A stretch of DNA of 64,000 bases, from contig CAWIOX010000027.1 of assembly GCA_963837775.1 (NCBI GenBank), positions 62,001-126,000 of the forward strand. The letters are read 5' to 3'. This DNA is from CAWIOX01 sp963837775 (lineage in GTDB: Bacteria > Pseudomonadota > Gammaproteobacteria > Burkholderiales > Burkholderiaceae_D). A model generated the notes under the pieces. That model was not told the origin of the DNA, made no database searches, and saw only the letters and a program-made list of their open reading frames with translations. The stretch's first letter is position 1. Each line of letters begins with the position of its first letter. Of this stretch, positions 38,099 to 47,305 are shown piece by piece. The position numbers and the translations under genes are program-made.

Positions 38099-38945
38099 TT
38101 ACGCATTCAGCGTTGCGTGATGGAACGCCAGATGATCTTCGATGAAGGTCGAAATGAAATAATAGCCGTGGTCGTAGCCGGCATGGCGGCGCAGCGTCAG
38201 CGGCTGGTTTGCCGCGGCGCAGGCGGCCTCGAACTCCTGCGGCAGCAATTGCTGCTCCAGGAATTTGTCGTCCAAGTCCCTGATCGATCAGGATGCCTTG
38301 CGGGTATGGCGCAGTGCGCGCCGTCATCAGCGCGCTGGCATCGTATTGCTGCCAGTCTTCTGTGTCCGGTCCCAGATAATGGCTGAACGCCTTGTGGCCC
38401 CACGGGCACGCTGTGGGCGCGGCAATCGGCGCAAACGCGGAGACCGAACAGTAGACCTCAGGGTTGCGCAGCGCCAGCACCAGCGCGCCATGGCCGCCCA
38501 TCGAATGGCCGCAGATGCCGATCCGATCGGCCCGCGCCGGAAACGCATTCAGGATCGTCGCACGCAGTTCGTGCAGCACGTACGAATACATCCTGAAATG
38601 GGCCGACCACGGCGCTTGCGTCGCATCGACATAAAAGCCGGCACCGGTGCCGAGGTCCCAGCTGTCGTCTGCGCCGGCGATGCCGCTGTTGCGCGGGCTG
38701 GTATCGGGTGCGACCAGCATGATGCCGTGCTGCGCGGCAAAGCGCTGCGCGCCGGCCTTGATCATGAAGGTTTCTTCGGTGCAGGTCAGCCCGGCCAGGT
38801 AGAACAGCACCGGCACCGGCCGCTCTGTGGCTTGCGGCGGCTGATACACCGAGAACCGCATCGGCAAGCCGATTTCGCTCGATGCGTGCCGGTAAAACCC
38901 TTGTACGCCGCCGAAGCACGCATGTTCACTGAGGCATTCCAGCAT
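38099..38945 (-). CDS. fghA: S-formylglutathione hydrolase (frameshifted)
   Basis: Serine esterase of about 281 residues that hydrolyses S-formylglutathione to formate and glutathione, the second step of glutathione-linked formaldehyde oxidation. The nucleophile elbow is GHSMGGHGALV and the early region has LAGLTCTEETFMIKAGAQ. One extra base at 38274-38275 shifts the frame after ILIDQGL; repaired, the catalytic His is in AGYDHGYYFISTFIEDHL and the end reads HATLNA. It starts 7 bases after frmA. Confidence 0.92.
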
Positions 38946-38952
38946 GGCGGCC

Positions 38953-40059
38953 TCAGTAGATGACGACCGAACGGATCGACTCGCCGCTCTTCATCAGGTC
39001 GAAGCCTTCATTGATGCGCTCCAGCGGCAGGCGGTGCGTGATCAGGTCGTCGATATTGAGCTTGCCTTCCATGTACCAGTCGACGATTTTCGGCACATCG
39101 GTGCGGCCGCGCGCGCCGCCGAAGGCCGAGCCTTTCCAGACCCGGCCGGTGACCAGCTGGAACGGCCGGGTGCTGATTTCCGCGCCGCCCGGCGCGACGC
39201 CGATGATGATAGCCTGGCCCCAGCCCTTGTGGCAGCACTCCAGCGCCTGGCGCATCGTGTTGACGTTGCCGATGCACTCGAAACTGTAATCGGCGCCGCC
39301 GTCGGTGATCTGGACGATGGTGTCGACCACGTTCTCGACCTGGTTCGGATTGACGAAATGCGTCATGCCGAATTTGCGCGCCATCGCTTCGCGCGCCGGA
39401 TTGATGTCGACCCCGATGATCTTGTTGGCGCCGACCATGCGCGCCGCCTGGATCACGTTCAGGCCGATCCCGCCCAGACCGAACACCACGACGTTTGCGC
39501 CCGCCTCGACCTTGGCGGTAAACAGCACCGCGCCGACGCCGGTGGTCACGCCGCAGCCGATGTAGCAGACCTTGTCGAACGGCGCATCTTCGCGAATTTT
39601 TGCCAGTGCGATTTCAGGCACCACGATGTAATTGGAGAAGGTCGAAGTGCCCATGTAGTGGAACAGCGGCTTGCCGTCGAGCGAGAAGCGGGACGTCGCA
39701 TCCGGCATCAGGCCGCGGCCCTGGGTGCTGCGGATTTTCTGGCACAGATTGGTCTTTTGCGACAGGCAGAATTTGCACTCGCGGCATTCCGGCGTATACA
39801 GCGGGATCACATGGTCGTCTTTTTTCAGGCTCTTGACGCCGGGGCCGACGTCGACCACGATGCCGGCGCCCTCATGCCCGAGGATCGCCGGAAAGATGCC
39901 TTCCGGATCGGCGCCGGACAGCGTGTAGTAATCGGTATGGCAGATCCCGGTGGCCTTGATTTCGACCAGCACCTCGCCCTCGCGCGGGCCGCCCAGTTCC
40001 ACTTCCTCGATGGTCAGGGGTTTTCCGGCCTGCCATGCAACCGCTGCTTTTGTTTTCAT
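38953..40059 (-). CDS. frmA: S-(hydroxymethyl)glutathione dehydrogenase, class III ADH
   Basis: Zinc alcohol dehydrogenase of 368 residues that oxidises the formaldehyde-glutathione adduct. Catalytic zinc ligands are in TGICHTDYYTLSG and GHEGAGIV, the structural zinc site is CRECKFCLSQKTNLC, and the NAD fold is VFGLGGIGLNVIQ. FSNYIVVPEIALAKI and AFGGARGRTDVPKIVDWYM are typical of class III. Operon with fghA. In this setting it handles formaldehyde released by betaine and dimethylglycine demethylation. Confidence 0.96.
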   Translation of the reverse strand: MKTKAAVAWQAGKPLTIEEVELGGPREGEVLVEIKATGICHTDYYTLSGADPEGIFPAILGHEGAGIVVDVGPGVKSLKKDDHVIPLYTPECRECKFCLSQKTNLCQKIRSTQGRGLMPDATSRFSLDGKPLFHYMGTSTFSNYIVVPEIALAKIREDAPFDKVCYIGCGVTTGVGAVLFTAKVEAGANVVVFGLGGIGLNVIQAARMVGANKIIGVDINPAREAMARKFGMTHFVNPNQVENVVDTIVQITDGGADYSFECIGNVNTMRQALECCHKGWGQAIIIGVAPGGAEISTRPFQLVTGRVWKGSAFGGARGRTDVPKIVDWYMEGKLNIDDLITHRLPLERINEGFDLMKSGESIRSVVIY

Positions 40060-40212
40060 ATTGTTCTCGACATTATTGGAGTTTTACCGGATGGGGATTG
40101 CGCGTTCCGATTGTCGTCCATTATGCAACGATCAATCGATTCAGCTCAGCGGATTGTGCACGATTTTCGCCGGCGGCGGAATCGACGGCTCAAATCCGCC
40201 ATCCAACGGCAA

Positions 40213-40288
40213 AAATATACTCCACCATGTATTAAAAAAAATGCCAATAAACATGTGCGGCAAACACCGCTGTTTATTGGCATACTCC
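40213..40288 (+). repeat. Interspersed ~75-bp intergenic element, copy 5
   Basis: The clearest copy: a perfect 13-bp inverted repeat ATGCCAATAAACA (40241-40253) / TGTTTATTGGCAT (40271-40283) around a GTGCGG-containing loop, flanked by direct ATACTCCA on both sides. In the 327-base gap between frmA and fdhA. Confidence 0.75.
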
Positions 40289-40345
40289 ATCCATCATACT
40301 GAAAATTGGTGACTATTCAACCCGCTAAGTGAAGGCTGACTGAAT

Positions 40346-40371
40346 CCCCTCTCCCGCAAGCGGGAGAGGGG
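40346..40371. repeat. CCCTCTCCCG-CAAG-CGGGAGAGGG palindrome, copy 2
   Basis: Eleven-bp perfect stem with CAAG loop, followed by CTTTCATAGCAGG as in copy 1 at 29002. It ends 15 bases before the fdhA stop and could act as its terminator or stabilise its 3' end. Confidence 0.7.
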
Positions 40372-40386
40372 CTTTCATAGCAGGCT

Positions 40387-41589
40387 CTAGGCCGCCTTCT
40401 TCAGCAAGCTGTGCGGGTCGATGACGAATTTTTTCGGTGCGCCGGCATCGAACTGCTCGTAACCGCCCGGCGCCTGATCGAGCGTGATCACCTGAACCCC
40501 GACGATGTCCGCGATCTTGATCCGGTCCCACAGAATCGCCTGCATCAGCTGGCGGTTGTATTTCATCACCGGGGTCTGGCCGGTGAAGAAGCTATGCGAT
40601 TTGGCCCAGCCCTGACCGAGCCGGATGCTCAGGCTGCCGCGCTTGGCCGCCGCATCCACCGCGCCCGGATCATCGGTCACATACAGCCCCGGAATGCCGA
40701 TGCGGCCGGCCACCCGCGTGACTTCCATCAGCGAGTTCAGCACCGTGGCCGGCGCTTCCGCCTGCGATCCCGCGTGACCGTGGCCGCGCGCCTCGAAACC
40801 GACGCAATCGACCGCACAATCGACTTCCGGCTCGCCCAGGATCTGCTCGATCTGCTCGCCGAGCGATGCATCCAGCGACAGGTCGACGGTCTCGAAACCG
40901 ACCTTGCGCGCATGTTCCAGACGCGCCGGATTCAGGTCGCCGACGATCACCACCGCAGCGCCCAGCAGGCGTGCCGAGGCGGCAGCGGCCAGCCCGACCG
41001 GACCGGCGCCGGCGATATACACGGTGGTCCCGGGTCCGACGCCGGCCGTGATCGCGCCGTGGAATCCGGTCGGCAGGATATCGGACAGGCAGGTCAGATC
41101 GGTGATCTTCGCCATCGCCTGCGCCTTGTCCGGAAAGCGCAGCAAGTTGAAGTCCGCATACGGCACCATCACGTATTCGGCCTGGCCGCCGATCCAGCCG
41201 CCCATGTCGACATAACCGTAAGCGCCGCCGGCACGCGACGGATTGACGCTCAGGCAGACCCCGGTATGCTGCTCCTTGCAGGTGCGGCAATGGCCGCAGG
41301 CGACATTGAACGGCACCGACACCAGATCGCCTTTCTTCAGCGTCTCGACATATTTGCCGATCTCGATCACTTCGCCGGTGATTTCATGCCCGAGCACCAG
41401 CCCCGACGGCGCGGTGGTCCTGCCGCGCACCATGTGCTGGTCCGAGCCGCAGATATTGGTTGACACCACTTTCAGGATCACGCCATGCTCGATTTTCTTG
41501 CCTTGCGGATCTTCCAGTTTCGGGAACGGGATAGACTGCACTTCAACCTTGCCCTGGCCGATATAAACAACACCACGATTTTCTGACAT
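40387..41589 (-). CDS. fdhA: Formaldehyde dehydrogenase, glutathione-independent
   Basis: Zinc- and NAD-dependent dehydrogenase of 400 residues that oxidises formaldehyde to formate without glutathione. The start MSENRGVVYIGQGKVEV follows GGAG. The catalytic zinc region STNICGSDQHMVRGR and GHEITGEV, the structural cysteines ACGHCRTCKEQHTGVC and the fold motif AGAGPVGLAAAASA match the Pseudomonas putida enzyme closely. A homologue ends the betaine/sarcosine cluster of Pseudomonas aeruginosa. It duplicates the function of frmA/fghA. Confidence 0.95.
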   Translation of the reverse strand: MSENRGVVYIGQGKVEVQSIPFPKLEDPQGKKIEHGVILKVVSTNICGSDQHMVRGRTTAPSGLVLGHEITGEVIEIGKYVETLKKGDLVSVPFNVACGHCRTCKEQHTGVCLSVNPSRAGGAYGYVDMGGWIGGQAEYVMVPYADFNLLRFPDKAQAMAKITDLTCLSDILPTGFHGAITAGVGPGTTVYIAGAGPVGLAAAASARLLGAAVVIVGDLNPARLEHARKVGFETVDLSLDASLGEQIEQILGEPEVDCAVDCVGFEARGHGHAGSQAEAPATVLNSLMEVTRVAGRIGIPGLYVTDDPGAVDAAAKRGSLSIRLGQGWAKSHSFFTGQTPVMKYNRQLMQAILWDRIKIADIVGVQVITLDQAPGGYEQFDAGAPKKFVIDPHSLLKKAA

Positions 41590-41724
41590 TTGTCTGCTCC
41601 AATAGTTGTCGATTGCAGCTGCGCCCCACACGGTTCATGGCGTGGCGACGCTGCTTAACGATCTGTTATTCAGTGCAAAGCAAGCGATGCATTTTGATGC
41701 TTGCCCTGCCGCTCTTGTGAGGCC

Positions 41725-42627
41725 TTATTTGGCGTCTTTCAGCCATTTGTCGACCATCTCCGGATGCGACTTGATATAGGCGGCCGCCTCGATTTCATTG
41801 GAACTATCCTTGGCTTTGAGCATGATGCCCTCCAGATCTGCCAGCGGTATCTTGAAGTTCTTGATGAAGGCGGCAGCCTTGCCGAAATCCTGCTCGAATC
41901 CCTTGCGCGCTACTGCATGAATTGCCTCGGCACCGCCCAGCGATTGATTCGGATCCTGCAGATAACGCAGCTTGTATTTGGAGAACATCCAGTGCGGCGT
42001 CCAGGTGGTGACGGCGATCCACTCATTGCGCTTGATCGCCCGGTCCAGCGCAATCACCATCGCGGCGTCCGAGCCGGTCAACAGCTTGTAATTGTCCAGT
42101 CCGTAGTTCTTGAGCGCGGTTTCCGATGCCTTCATCAGTCCGGCGCCTGGGTCGATGCCCTGCACCTGGTTCTTCAGTTTTTTCTGCACCTCAGGCTTCT
42201 TCATGTCGGCAATGCTGTTTAACTCGCTGGCCGGCACATAGGCCGGCACCGCCCAGCCCAGCTTGGCGTTGTCGTACAGGATGCCCATGTCGACCACCTC
42301 GGTGGACAGCTTGTCCCAATACGCTTTGTGCGTGGTCGGCAGCCAGGACATCAGCATGATATCGAGCTGGCCTTTGGCGACGCCCTGGTATTGCAGGCCG
42401 ATATCGGTCATCACCAGCTCGACCTTGTAGCCCAGCTTTTGTTCCAGCAATTGCTTGGCTACATTGGTCACTGCCTCGGCGTCCGACCATGCAGTCCAGC
42501 CGATGCGCAGGGTTTTTCCTTCCGCGGCCATCGCTGGCGTTGCACTGGCAATCATCGACACGGTCACCACCGCGGCGGCAGACAGGCTGCGCAAAGATTG
42601 CATATACTTTTTGATTAACATTGTCAT
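41725..42627 (-). CDS. Glycine betaine-type ABC substrate-binding protein
   Basis: Periplasmic receptor of 300 residues, OpuAC family. A signal peptide ends near ATPAMAA; mature motifs include LRIGWTAWSDAEAV, DIMLMSWLPTTHKAYW and VTTWTPHWMFSKY, whose Trp residues form the quaternary-amine cage. Ligand is probably glycine betaine, carnitine or a relative. Like choX it is not accompanied by permease or ATPase genes, as with the orphan receptors CbcX/CaiX/BetX of Pseudomonas, which share one core transporter. Confidence 0.86.
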   Translation of the reverse strand: MTMLIKKYMQSLRSLSAAAVVTVSMIASATPAMAAEGKTLRIGWTAWSDAEAVTNVAKQLLEQKLGYKVELVMTDIGLQYQGVAKGQLDIMLMSWLPTTHKAYWDKLSTEVVDMGILYDNAKLGWAVPAYVPASELNSIADMKKPEVQKKLKNQVQGIDPGAGLMKASETALKNYGLDNYKLLTGSDAAMVIALDRAIKRNEWIAVTTWTPHWMFSKYKLRYLQDPNQSLGGAEAIHAVARKGFEQDFGKAAAFIKNFKIPLADLEGIMLKAKDSSNEIEAAAYIKSHPEMVDKWLKDAK

Positions 42628-43095
42628 TCTCTTTTCATGTCATGAATGTTTAGAGATCCGCTCGTTATCGAAACGGATGAAGACTCACCCAGCATGGCCT
42701 GCCATCGACCGATGACTCTGGATTGCAGCAAAATCAATCATGCCACGCTCCGTTCTGCGGCAACCTTGCTAATCCCGACACTGTTAAGCTCAAATGCGCC
42801 AGAGTGAATGATGCGAAATGATTTTCAAACAATCAGCGCGTGTTGCGCGCTTGCCAGATTTTCTATGCGCAAAAAATTCGTGAAATGCATTCACGCATGA
42901 AGGCGTTATGCAATGCGTCGCTGCACAGTTGAAACCAGGGGATCGGAAGAAAATTGCGGCTGGCGGTGCCGTGCAGAGTCATCCACGGTGACAATGGATG
43001 GAGTTGAATGCGGGGTTGGGTGACTGCAATGATGCAGCCAGATCCATGCAAGCAGCGCATTGCATGCAGTCAGACCTAAAAAACGGACGAAGCGC
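42628..43095. other. Gene-free gap upstream of the betaine receptor
   Basis: 468 bases between the DGC-domain gene and the betaine receptor. It should contain the promoter of the receptor. A 65-codon open frame at 42863-43060 on the minus strand has no ribosome site or recognisable product. No repeat family member is present. Confidence 0.45.
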
Positions 43096-43497
43096 TCAGA
43101 CGCTGTTCGATACGCGGCTCTTCAGACTCTGCTGATACTTAATTTCATCAGTCAGGCGCGCTATGATCAGTTCCGCCTTATCCAGATCAACCTCCGTGTG
43201 GTAGCGCTTCTTCACGCCATAACTGCTCAGCTGAATATAATCATCCGGCGTAATGCCGTGTTGCGCCAGGCTTTTTTTGGCACACGCAATCGGGCAACCA
43301 TCGAGCACAATCACCGGCCGGCCCGAACGGGCAATCTTCAACAAAGAAGGGATGCCTGCTGCAACGCCTGCGCTGCCGGACATCTCGGCCACGCCGCGCT
43401 TATCGAGTTGCAGCGCCACATGATTGGCCATTTGCGCGGTGTTTGAACAACCGGTACAGCAATAGATCAAGGGCAGATTTTCTTTATCTTTACGCAT
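43096..43497 (-). CDS. DGC-domain (zinc-binding) protein
   Basis: Cytoplasmic protein of about 133 residues. ATG 43497 has GGAG eight bases upstream. It shows the family's cysteine motifs YCCTGCSNTAQ at the N-terminus and VLDGCPIACAKK, the DGC signature thought to bind zinc, with GSAGVAAGIPSLLKIARSG between. Function is unknown. It sits between folB-like/gbcB genes and the betaine receptor, all on one strand, which suggests a link to betaine catabolism. Confidence 0.8.
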   Translation of the reverse strand: MRKDKENLPLIYCCTGCSNTAQMANHVALQLDKRGVAEMSGSAGVAAGIPSLLKIARSGRPVIVLDGCPIACAKKSLAQHGITPDDYIQLSSYGVKKRYHTEVDLDKAELIIARLTDEIKYQQSLKSRVSNSV

Positions 43498-43640
43498 GCA
43501 AAAATCTCCATAAATCAAAATACTTCAATCAACAGCGCCTGATCATCTTTGTAAGATACGCGCATCCAGGCGAATTTGATACATCACGGCTCGTGGCCTG
43601 CTTCAAAAAATAAAATGCTGTTCTGTCCGAAAAAATCGCG

Positions 43641-44078
43641 CTACGATACGCAAAGCTGCTTGCGTTCAGCCTGCGGCGCCAACTTCATCTGACGGAATGC
43701 CTGCTCATGATCTTCACGCGAAATCGCCATCCGGATACCGACGCCGCGCACATCGGCAATTGCCTGCGGTTTTGAGATCGCCACATCAGCCCACTCCAGC
43801 CTGGCATCAAAATCGAATACGAAGCGCATCAATTCACTCAACTTTGTTTCCAGCAGCGGCGTATGCGGCGATTTCGGCCACTCGTCGATGATCCAGCGAC
43901 AGATCGGTTCGTAGTTCAGGCAATCCTCTATCGATTGCGGAAATACCGGCACGATCGCACGCATCGAAATGCAAATGCGGATCGGCTGATAATCGCGTTC
44001 ATGCTCCCAGATGCCGACCCGCAGCTGCGTATCGATATCCTTGATCTCGATGGTCCAGGGAATCACGCGTGTATCCAT
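43641..44078 (-). CDS. Dihydroneopterin aldolase-like protein (FolB family)
   Basis: Protein of 145 residues with the tunnelling-fold features of FolB: VGIWEHERDYQPI near the N-terminus (catalytic-region Glu), CLNYEPICRWI (the substrate Tyr), LLETKLSELMRFVF and the C-terminal SKPQAIADVRGVGI (catalytic Lys). It is longer than E. coli FolB because of about 20 extra C-terminal residues. Located 53 bases after gbcB. Dihydroneopterin aldolase makes the folate precursor 6-hydroxymethyl-dihydropterin, so a folate-supply role for sarcosine oxidation is plausible; other pterin substrates are possible. Confidence 0.78.
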   Translation of the reverse strand: MDTRVIPWTIEIKDIDTQLRVGIWEHERDYQPIRICISMRAIVPVFPQSIEDCLNYEPICRWIIDEWPKSPHTPLLETKLSELMRFVFDFDARLEWADVAISKPQAIADVRGVGIRMAISREDHEQAFRQMKLAPQAERKQLCVS

Positions 44079-44131
44079 CTTTGTCTACTCCACAAATTGC
44101 TGCATTCGGCAAACGCCGTGATACGTCACGC

Positions 44132-45243
44132 TTAGCGCTCCAGCACCAGATCGCTCAAAGGCTTGCTGCAACAAGGCAAAATCCAGCCCTGATCGATTTC
44201 TCGCTGGCGTATGCCGCCCGCATGCTTCATGTCGACTTTGCCGGAAGTCATTTTTGTCTTGCAGGTCCCGCATAAGCCCTGGGTGCACGATACCGGTAGC
44301 CGCATGCCCGCAGCGCGGGTCGCCTCAATGATCGTCTGGCCGTCGATGCATTTGACCTCGCCGCCGGTGCGGGAAAATTGCACGGTATGTGCAGCCGTCT
44401 CCGCAGTGCCGGATTTATCTTCCAGCGGCGCAGTATCGGCAGCCTCCGACGCCAGCGTTTCAAAAGAGAAACTCTCTTCGTGGTAACGCGCCATATCAAA
44501 ACCGGCCTGCTGCAACAGCGCCCGAACCGCTGCCATATACGGTCCGGGACCACAGGTAAACACTTCACGCTGCAGGAAATCCGGCGCGATGTTCTGCAAT
44601 ATGGACTGGCTCAGGAAACCGTTGAAACCGGCCCAACCGGGCCGGTCGCCGTGCCGTTCACAGACGAAACCCAGACGGAAATGCGGCTGGTTGCGTGCCA
44701 GCAATTCCAGCTCGCGTCGCGAAAATGATGTCGCTCGGGCGTGCGTGCGCTATGGACGAACGCAATATCTGCGCCGTGCGCGGTGTCGTGCATCGCGCGC
44801 GACATCGACATCAGCGGTGTAATCCCGCTGCCGGCGGATAAAAACAGGTATTTCTGCTGCGGCGCTGCCGGCTGCAGATAACACGAGAACGCGCCGGCCG
44901 GACCCAGCACGCGCAGCGCGTCGCCCGCCTTCAGGTTGTCATGCAGCCAGTTGGAAACCTCGCCTCCCGGCACCCGCTTGACGGTGATCGACACCGTATC
45001 GGGACGCGTCGGGCTGGATGACAAGGTGTAGCAACGATTGATGGTCTTGCCTTCTATTTCCAGCTCAAGCGTAATGAACTGACCCGGCGCATAGCGCATC
45101 AATCGCGGCTGCGGCGCGCTCAATACAAATGTTTTGACATCGTGCGTCTCTTGCCGCACATGGCGGCAAACCATCGTGTCATCCAGGTCGGCGTCCCACA
45201 GCGTGGGTGCGATACTCAGATCGGGCTGTAATAAATGAGACAT
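44132..45243 (-). CDS. gbcB: Glycine betaine monooxygenase reductase (frameshifted)
   Basis: Electron-transfer partner of GbcA, about 370 residues. A flavin/NAD(P)H oxidoreductase half shows NRCYTLSSSPTRPD and FLSAGSGITPLMSMSRAM; the C-terminal plant-type [2Fe-2S] ferredoxin has CTQGLCGTCKTKMTSG with a final cysteine in LPCCSKPL. The frame breaks at about 44722-44728 between ERHHFR and RELELLARNQPHF, here needing one missing base or two extra. It starts two bases after the gbcA stop. Identification rests on domain order plus linkage with gbcA. Confidence 0.92.
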
Positions 45244-45246
45244 AAA

Positions 45247-46494
45247 TTAATCCACCAGGCTGGATAAGCGGCCGATATACCAGTTGCAGAATTTCTCGAC
45301 CAGCATTTCGGTATAAGGAGAATAGGGACCGGGCTCATAGGCGCTGCTGCGCACGCCTACCTGCGACTCTTCGCACAAATGCCGGTCCTGTGCATTGGTG
45401 GCATTCCAGACTGCAGTCAGGTTATCGACATCGTAGTCACGCCCTTCCACCGCGTCCTTGTGCACCAGCCATGTGGTGCGCACCATGGTTTTTTCCGCGG
45501 AGATCGGCAACACGGTGAAGGTGACGATATGGTCGCTCATGAAATGGTGCCAGGAATTGGGCTGGGTCCAGAGCGACAACGCCCCCAGGGCAGCATCCTT
45601 GAAATCACCCAGCAATTTTTTGGAAGCCACTTCGGTATTCAATGTATGCGACTGGCCGCTGCGATCGAGCGGCAAGCGCTGTGTGCGGAAACCCGTAATA
45701 CGATCGTCCAGATGATCCAGTTCGCGCGACGGCAAGCCCATCGCCTCCCACTCGGCATGGCGGTGTATCACCAGCGCCTCGTATTGCGCAATACCGTCGT
45801 GGTTTTCCGCATTGGGCGAGTAGCCGAAACCATAACCGAACAGTGGGATGGTCAGCTCAGGATGGTTCACCGCGCAGTGGTAACACTCGCGGTTGTTTTC
45901 CATCGTCAGCTTCCAGTTGCAGTCCTCGATCATGTCGACCTGCTTCGCGACCTTGCAATCGGCCAGATGGTGCGGAGCGATGTACGGCTCCAGCGCACGT
46001 GCCATGTCATCGATATCGGTCGGCGGCACTTCGGCCAGGCAAATAAACAACAGACCGGAAATATTGCGCAAATGCACCGGTTTCAGCCCATGTTCCGACT
46101 TCGGAAATGCCTCGCCCATGTGTTCCGCATGAATCAGTATCCCGTCCAGGTTATAAGTCCACTGGTGATAAGGGCACACCAGATTGCCGACGCTGCCCTT
46201 ATGCTCCTGGCACAGGCGCGACCCGCGATGCCGGCAGACATTATGGAACGCACGTATCTGCATATCGTCATTGCGCACCACCAGGATCGAGGTGCGGCAA
46301 CCGATGTCGACCGTCATGAAATCGCCGGGCTCGGGGATGCTGGGCTCCGCACCTGCATAAATCCAGTGCTTGCCGAAGATCAGATCCATGTCCAGATCAA
46401 ACACGCCTTGATCCTGATAAAAAGGCGCTTCCAGGCTGTAATTGGCTTTACGGCGGGCCAGCAGACTGCGGATATCCAGTGTAGGTGTTGTCAT
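45247..46494 (-). CDS. gbcA: Glycine betaine monooxygenase, Rieske oxygenase subunit
   Basis: Non-haem iron oxygenase of 415 residues that demethylates glycine betaine to dimethylglycine with release of formaldehyde. Start MTTPTLDIRSLLARRK at 46494 follows GAGG; a second ATG at 46509 is possible. The Rieske motif is CRHRGSRLC with CPYHQWTYN, and the mononuclear iron site is in ENNRECYHCAVNHPEL. The RSLLARRKANYSLEAPFY opening is typical of GbcA/BmoA. Flanked by etfB and gbcB. Confidence 0.95.
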   Translation of the reverse strand: MTTPTLDIRSLLARRKANYSLEAPFYQDQGVFDLDMDLIFGKHWIYAGAEPSIPEPGDFMTVDIGCRTSILVVRNDDMQIRAFHNVCRHRGSRLCQEHKGSVGNLVCPYHQWTYNLDGILIHAEHMGEAFPKSEHGLKPVHLRNISGLLFICLAEVPPTDIDDMARALEPYIAPHHLADCKVAKQVDMIEDCNWKLTMENNRECYHCAVNHPELTIPLFGYGFGYSPNAENHDGIAQYEALVIHRHAEWEAMGLPSRELDHLDDRITGFRTQRLPLDRSGQSHTLNTEVASKKLLGDFKDAALGALSLWTQPNSWHHFMSDHIVTFTVLPISAEKTMVRTTWLVHKDAVEGRDYDVDNLTAVWNATNAQDRHLCEESQVGVRSSAYEPGPYSPYTEMLVEKFCNWYIGRLSSLVD

Positions 46495-46518
46495 TTTTTT
46501 GGGCCTCATGCACAGAAA

Positions 46519-47297
46519 TCAAAAATCGATAAGATGATGTTCACGTAAATAAGTCAGCAAGACTTGCGCTTTTTCGACAGCATTTCCCTGTTTAACGACT
46601 TCACCGCCACGCGCGCCGCTATCGCCGCCGATGGCGCCCTGCATACGGCTATGGCCGCTTTGCACCACCTTGGCCTTGAGCGGGCGCGGACGCCGCGTGA
46701 CCGGCTCGAAACTCCATGCAGCGCCGGCCAGGCCGGCCGGACTCTTGCTGACGCTTTGCGTGATGCGCCCGCTGACTGCGCGCGCATAGGCAAACTGGCG
46801 GGTCTGGCGTGCGCGCGGATGCACCGCCAGCACGCACCGGCGCAGTTACTTCCAGACGCCGCCGCAAGCCTTTCGGCAAGAACTGGCGCAAGCTCAGCGT
46901 GCCGCCTTGCAATGTCGCATCCAGAACATCGCCCACCAGCGGCATGTTCAAGCCTTCCGCCAGCAGATACGGCAGCAGGCCGGATGCAGACTGGCCGTCC
47001 GAGCGGGCGCCGCAGATGACGACATCGAAGCCGCGCAGATCGATCCAGCAAGGCCGGCACCACATCGGTATCGTCCGGCACCCGCAGCACCTCGATCCGG
47101 GGCGCGCCCAGGCCCAGGTAATCGCGCAATTCATCCGCGCCGGCATTGCCCGCATACAGCACCGTCAGTTGTTCCGGCGCCGTCAGGCTGCAAGCCAGTT
47201 CCAGCGCCGCAGCATCGCTGCTGCTGCGCAGCGCCTGGCCGCTGACCGGATGGCGTGCGGGCGAGACCAGTACCGCAATTTTGTACAGAGTGTTCAT
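46519..47297 (-). CDS. etfB: Electron transfer flavoprotein beta subunit (two frameshifts)
   Basis: Beta subunit of the ETF dedicated to dimethylglycine demethylase, about 258 residues. The N-terminus reads YKIAVLVSPARHPVSGQAL. Two single-base insertions, near 47042-47045 (before DLRGFDVVICGARSDGQS) and near 46828-46834 (before VLAVHPRARQTRQF), split the frame. Repaired, the protein ends EKAQVLLTYLREHHLIDF. It lies 8 bases after etfA. It belongs to the divergent ETF pair found in betaine clusters rather than to housekeeping ETF. Confidence 0.85.
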
Positions 47298-47305
47298 ATT
47301 CTCGG

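Noticed and set aside
42863..43060. A 65-codon frame upstream of the betaine receptor.
   Set aside because: No ribosome site and no recognisable features; likely chance.
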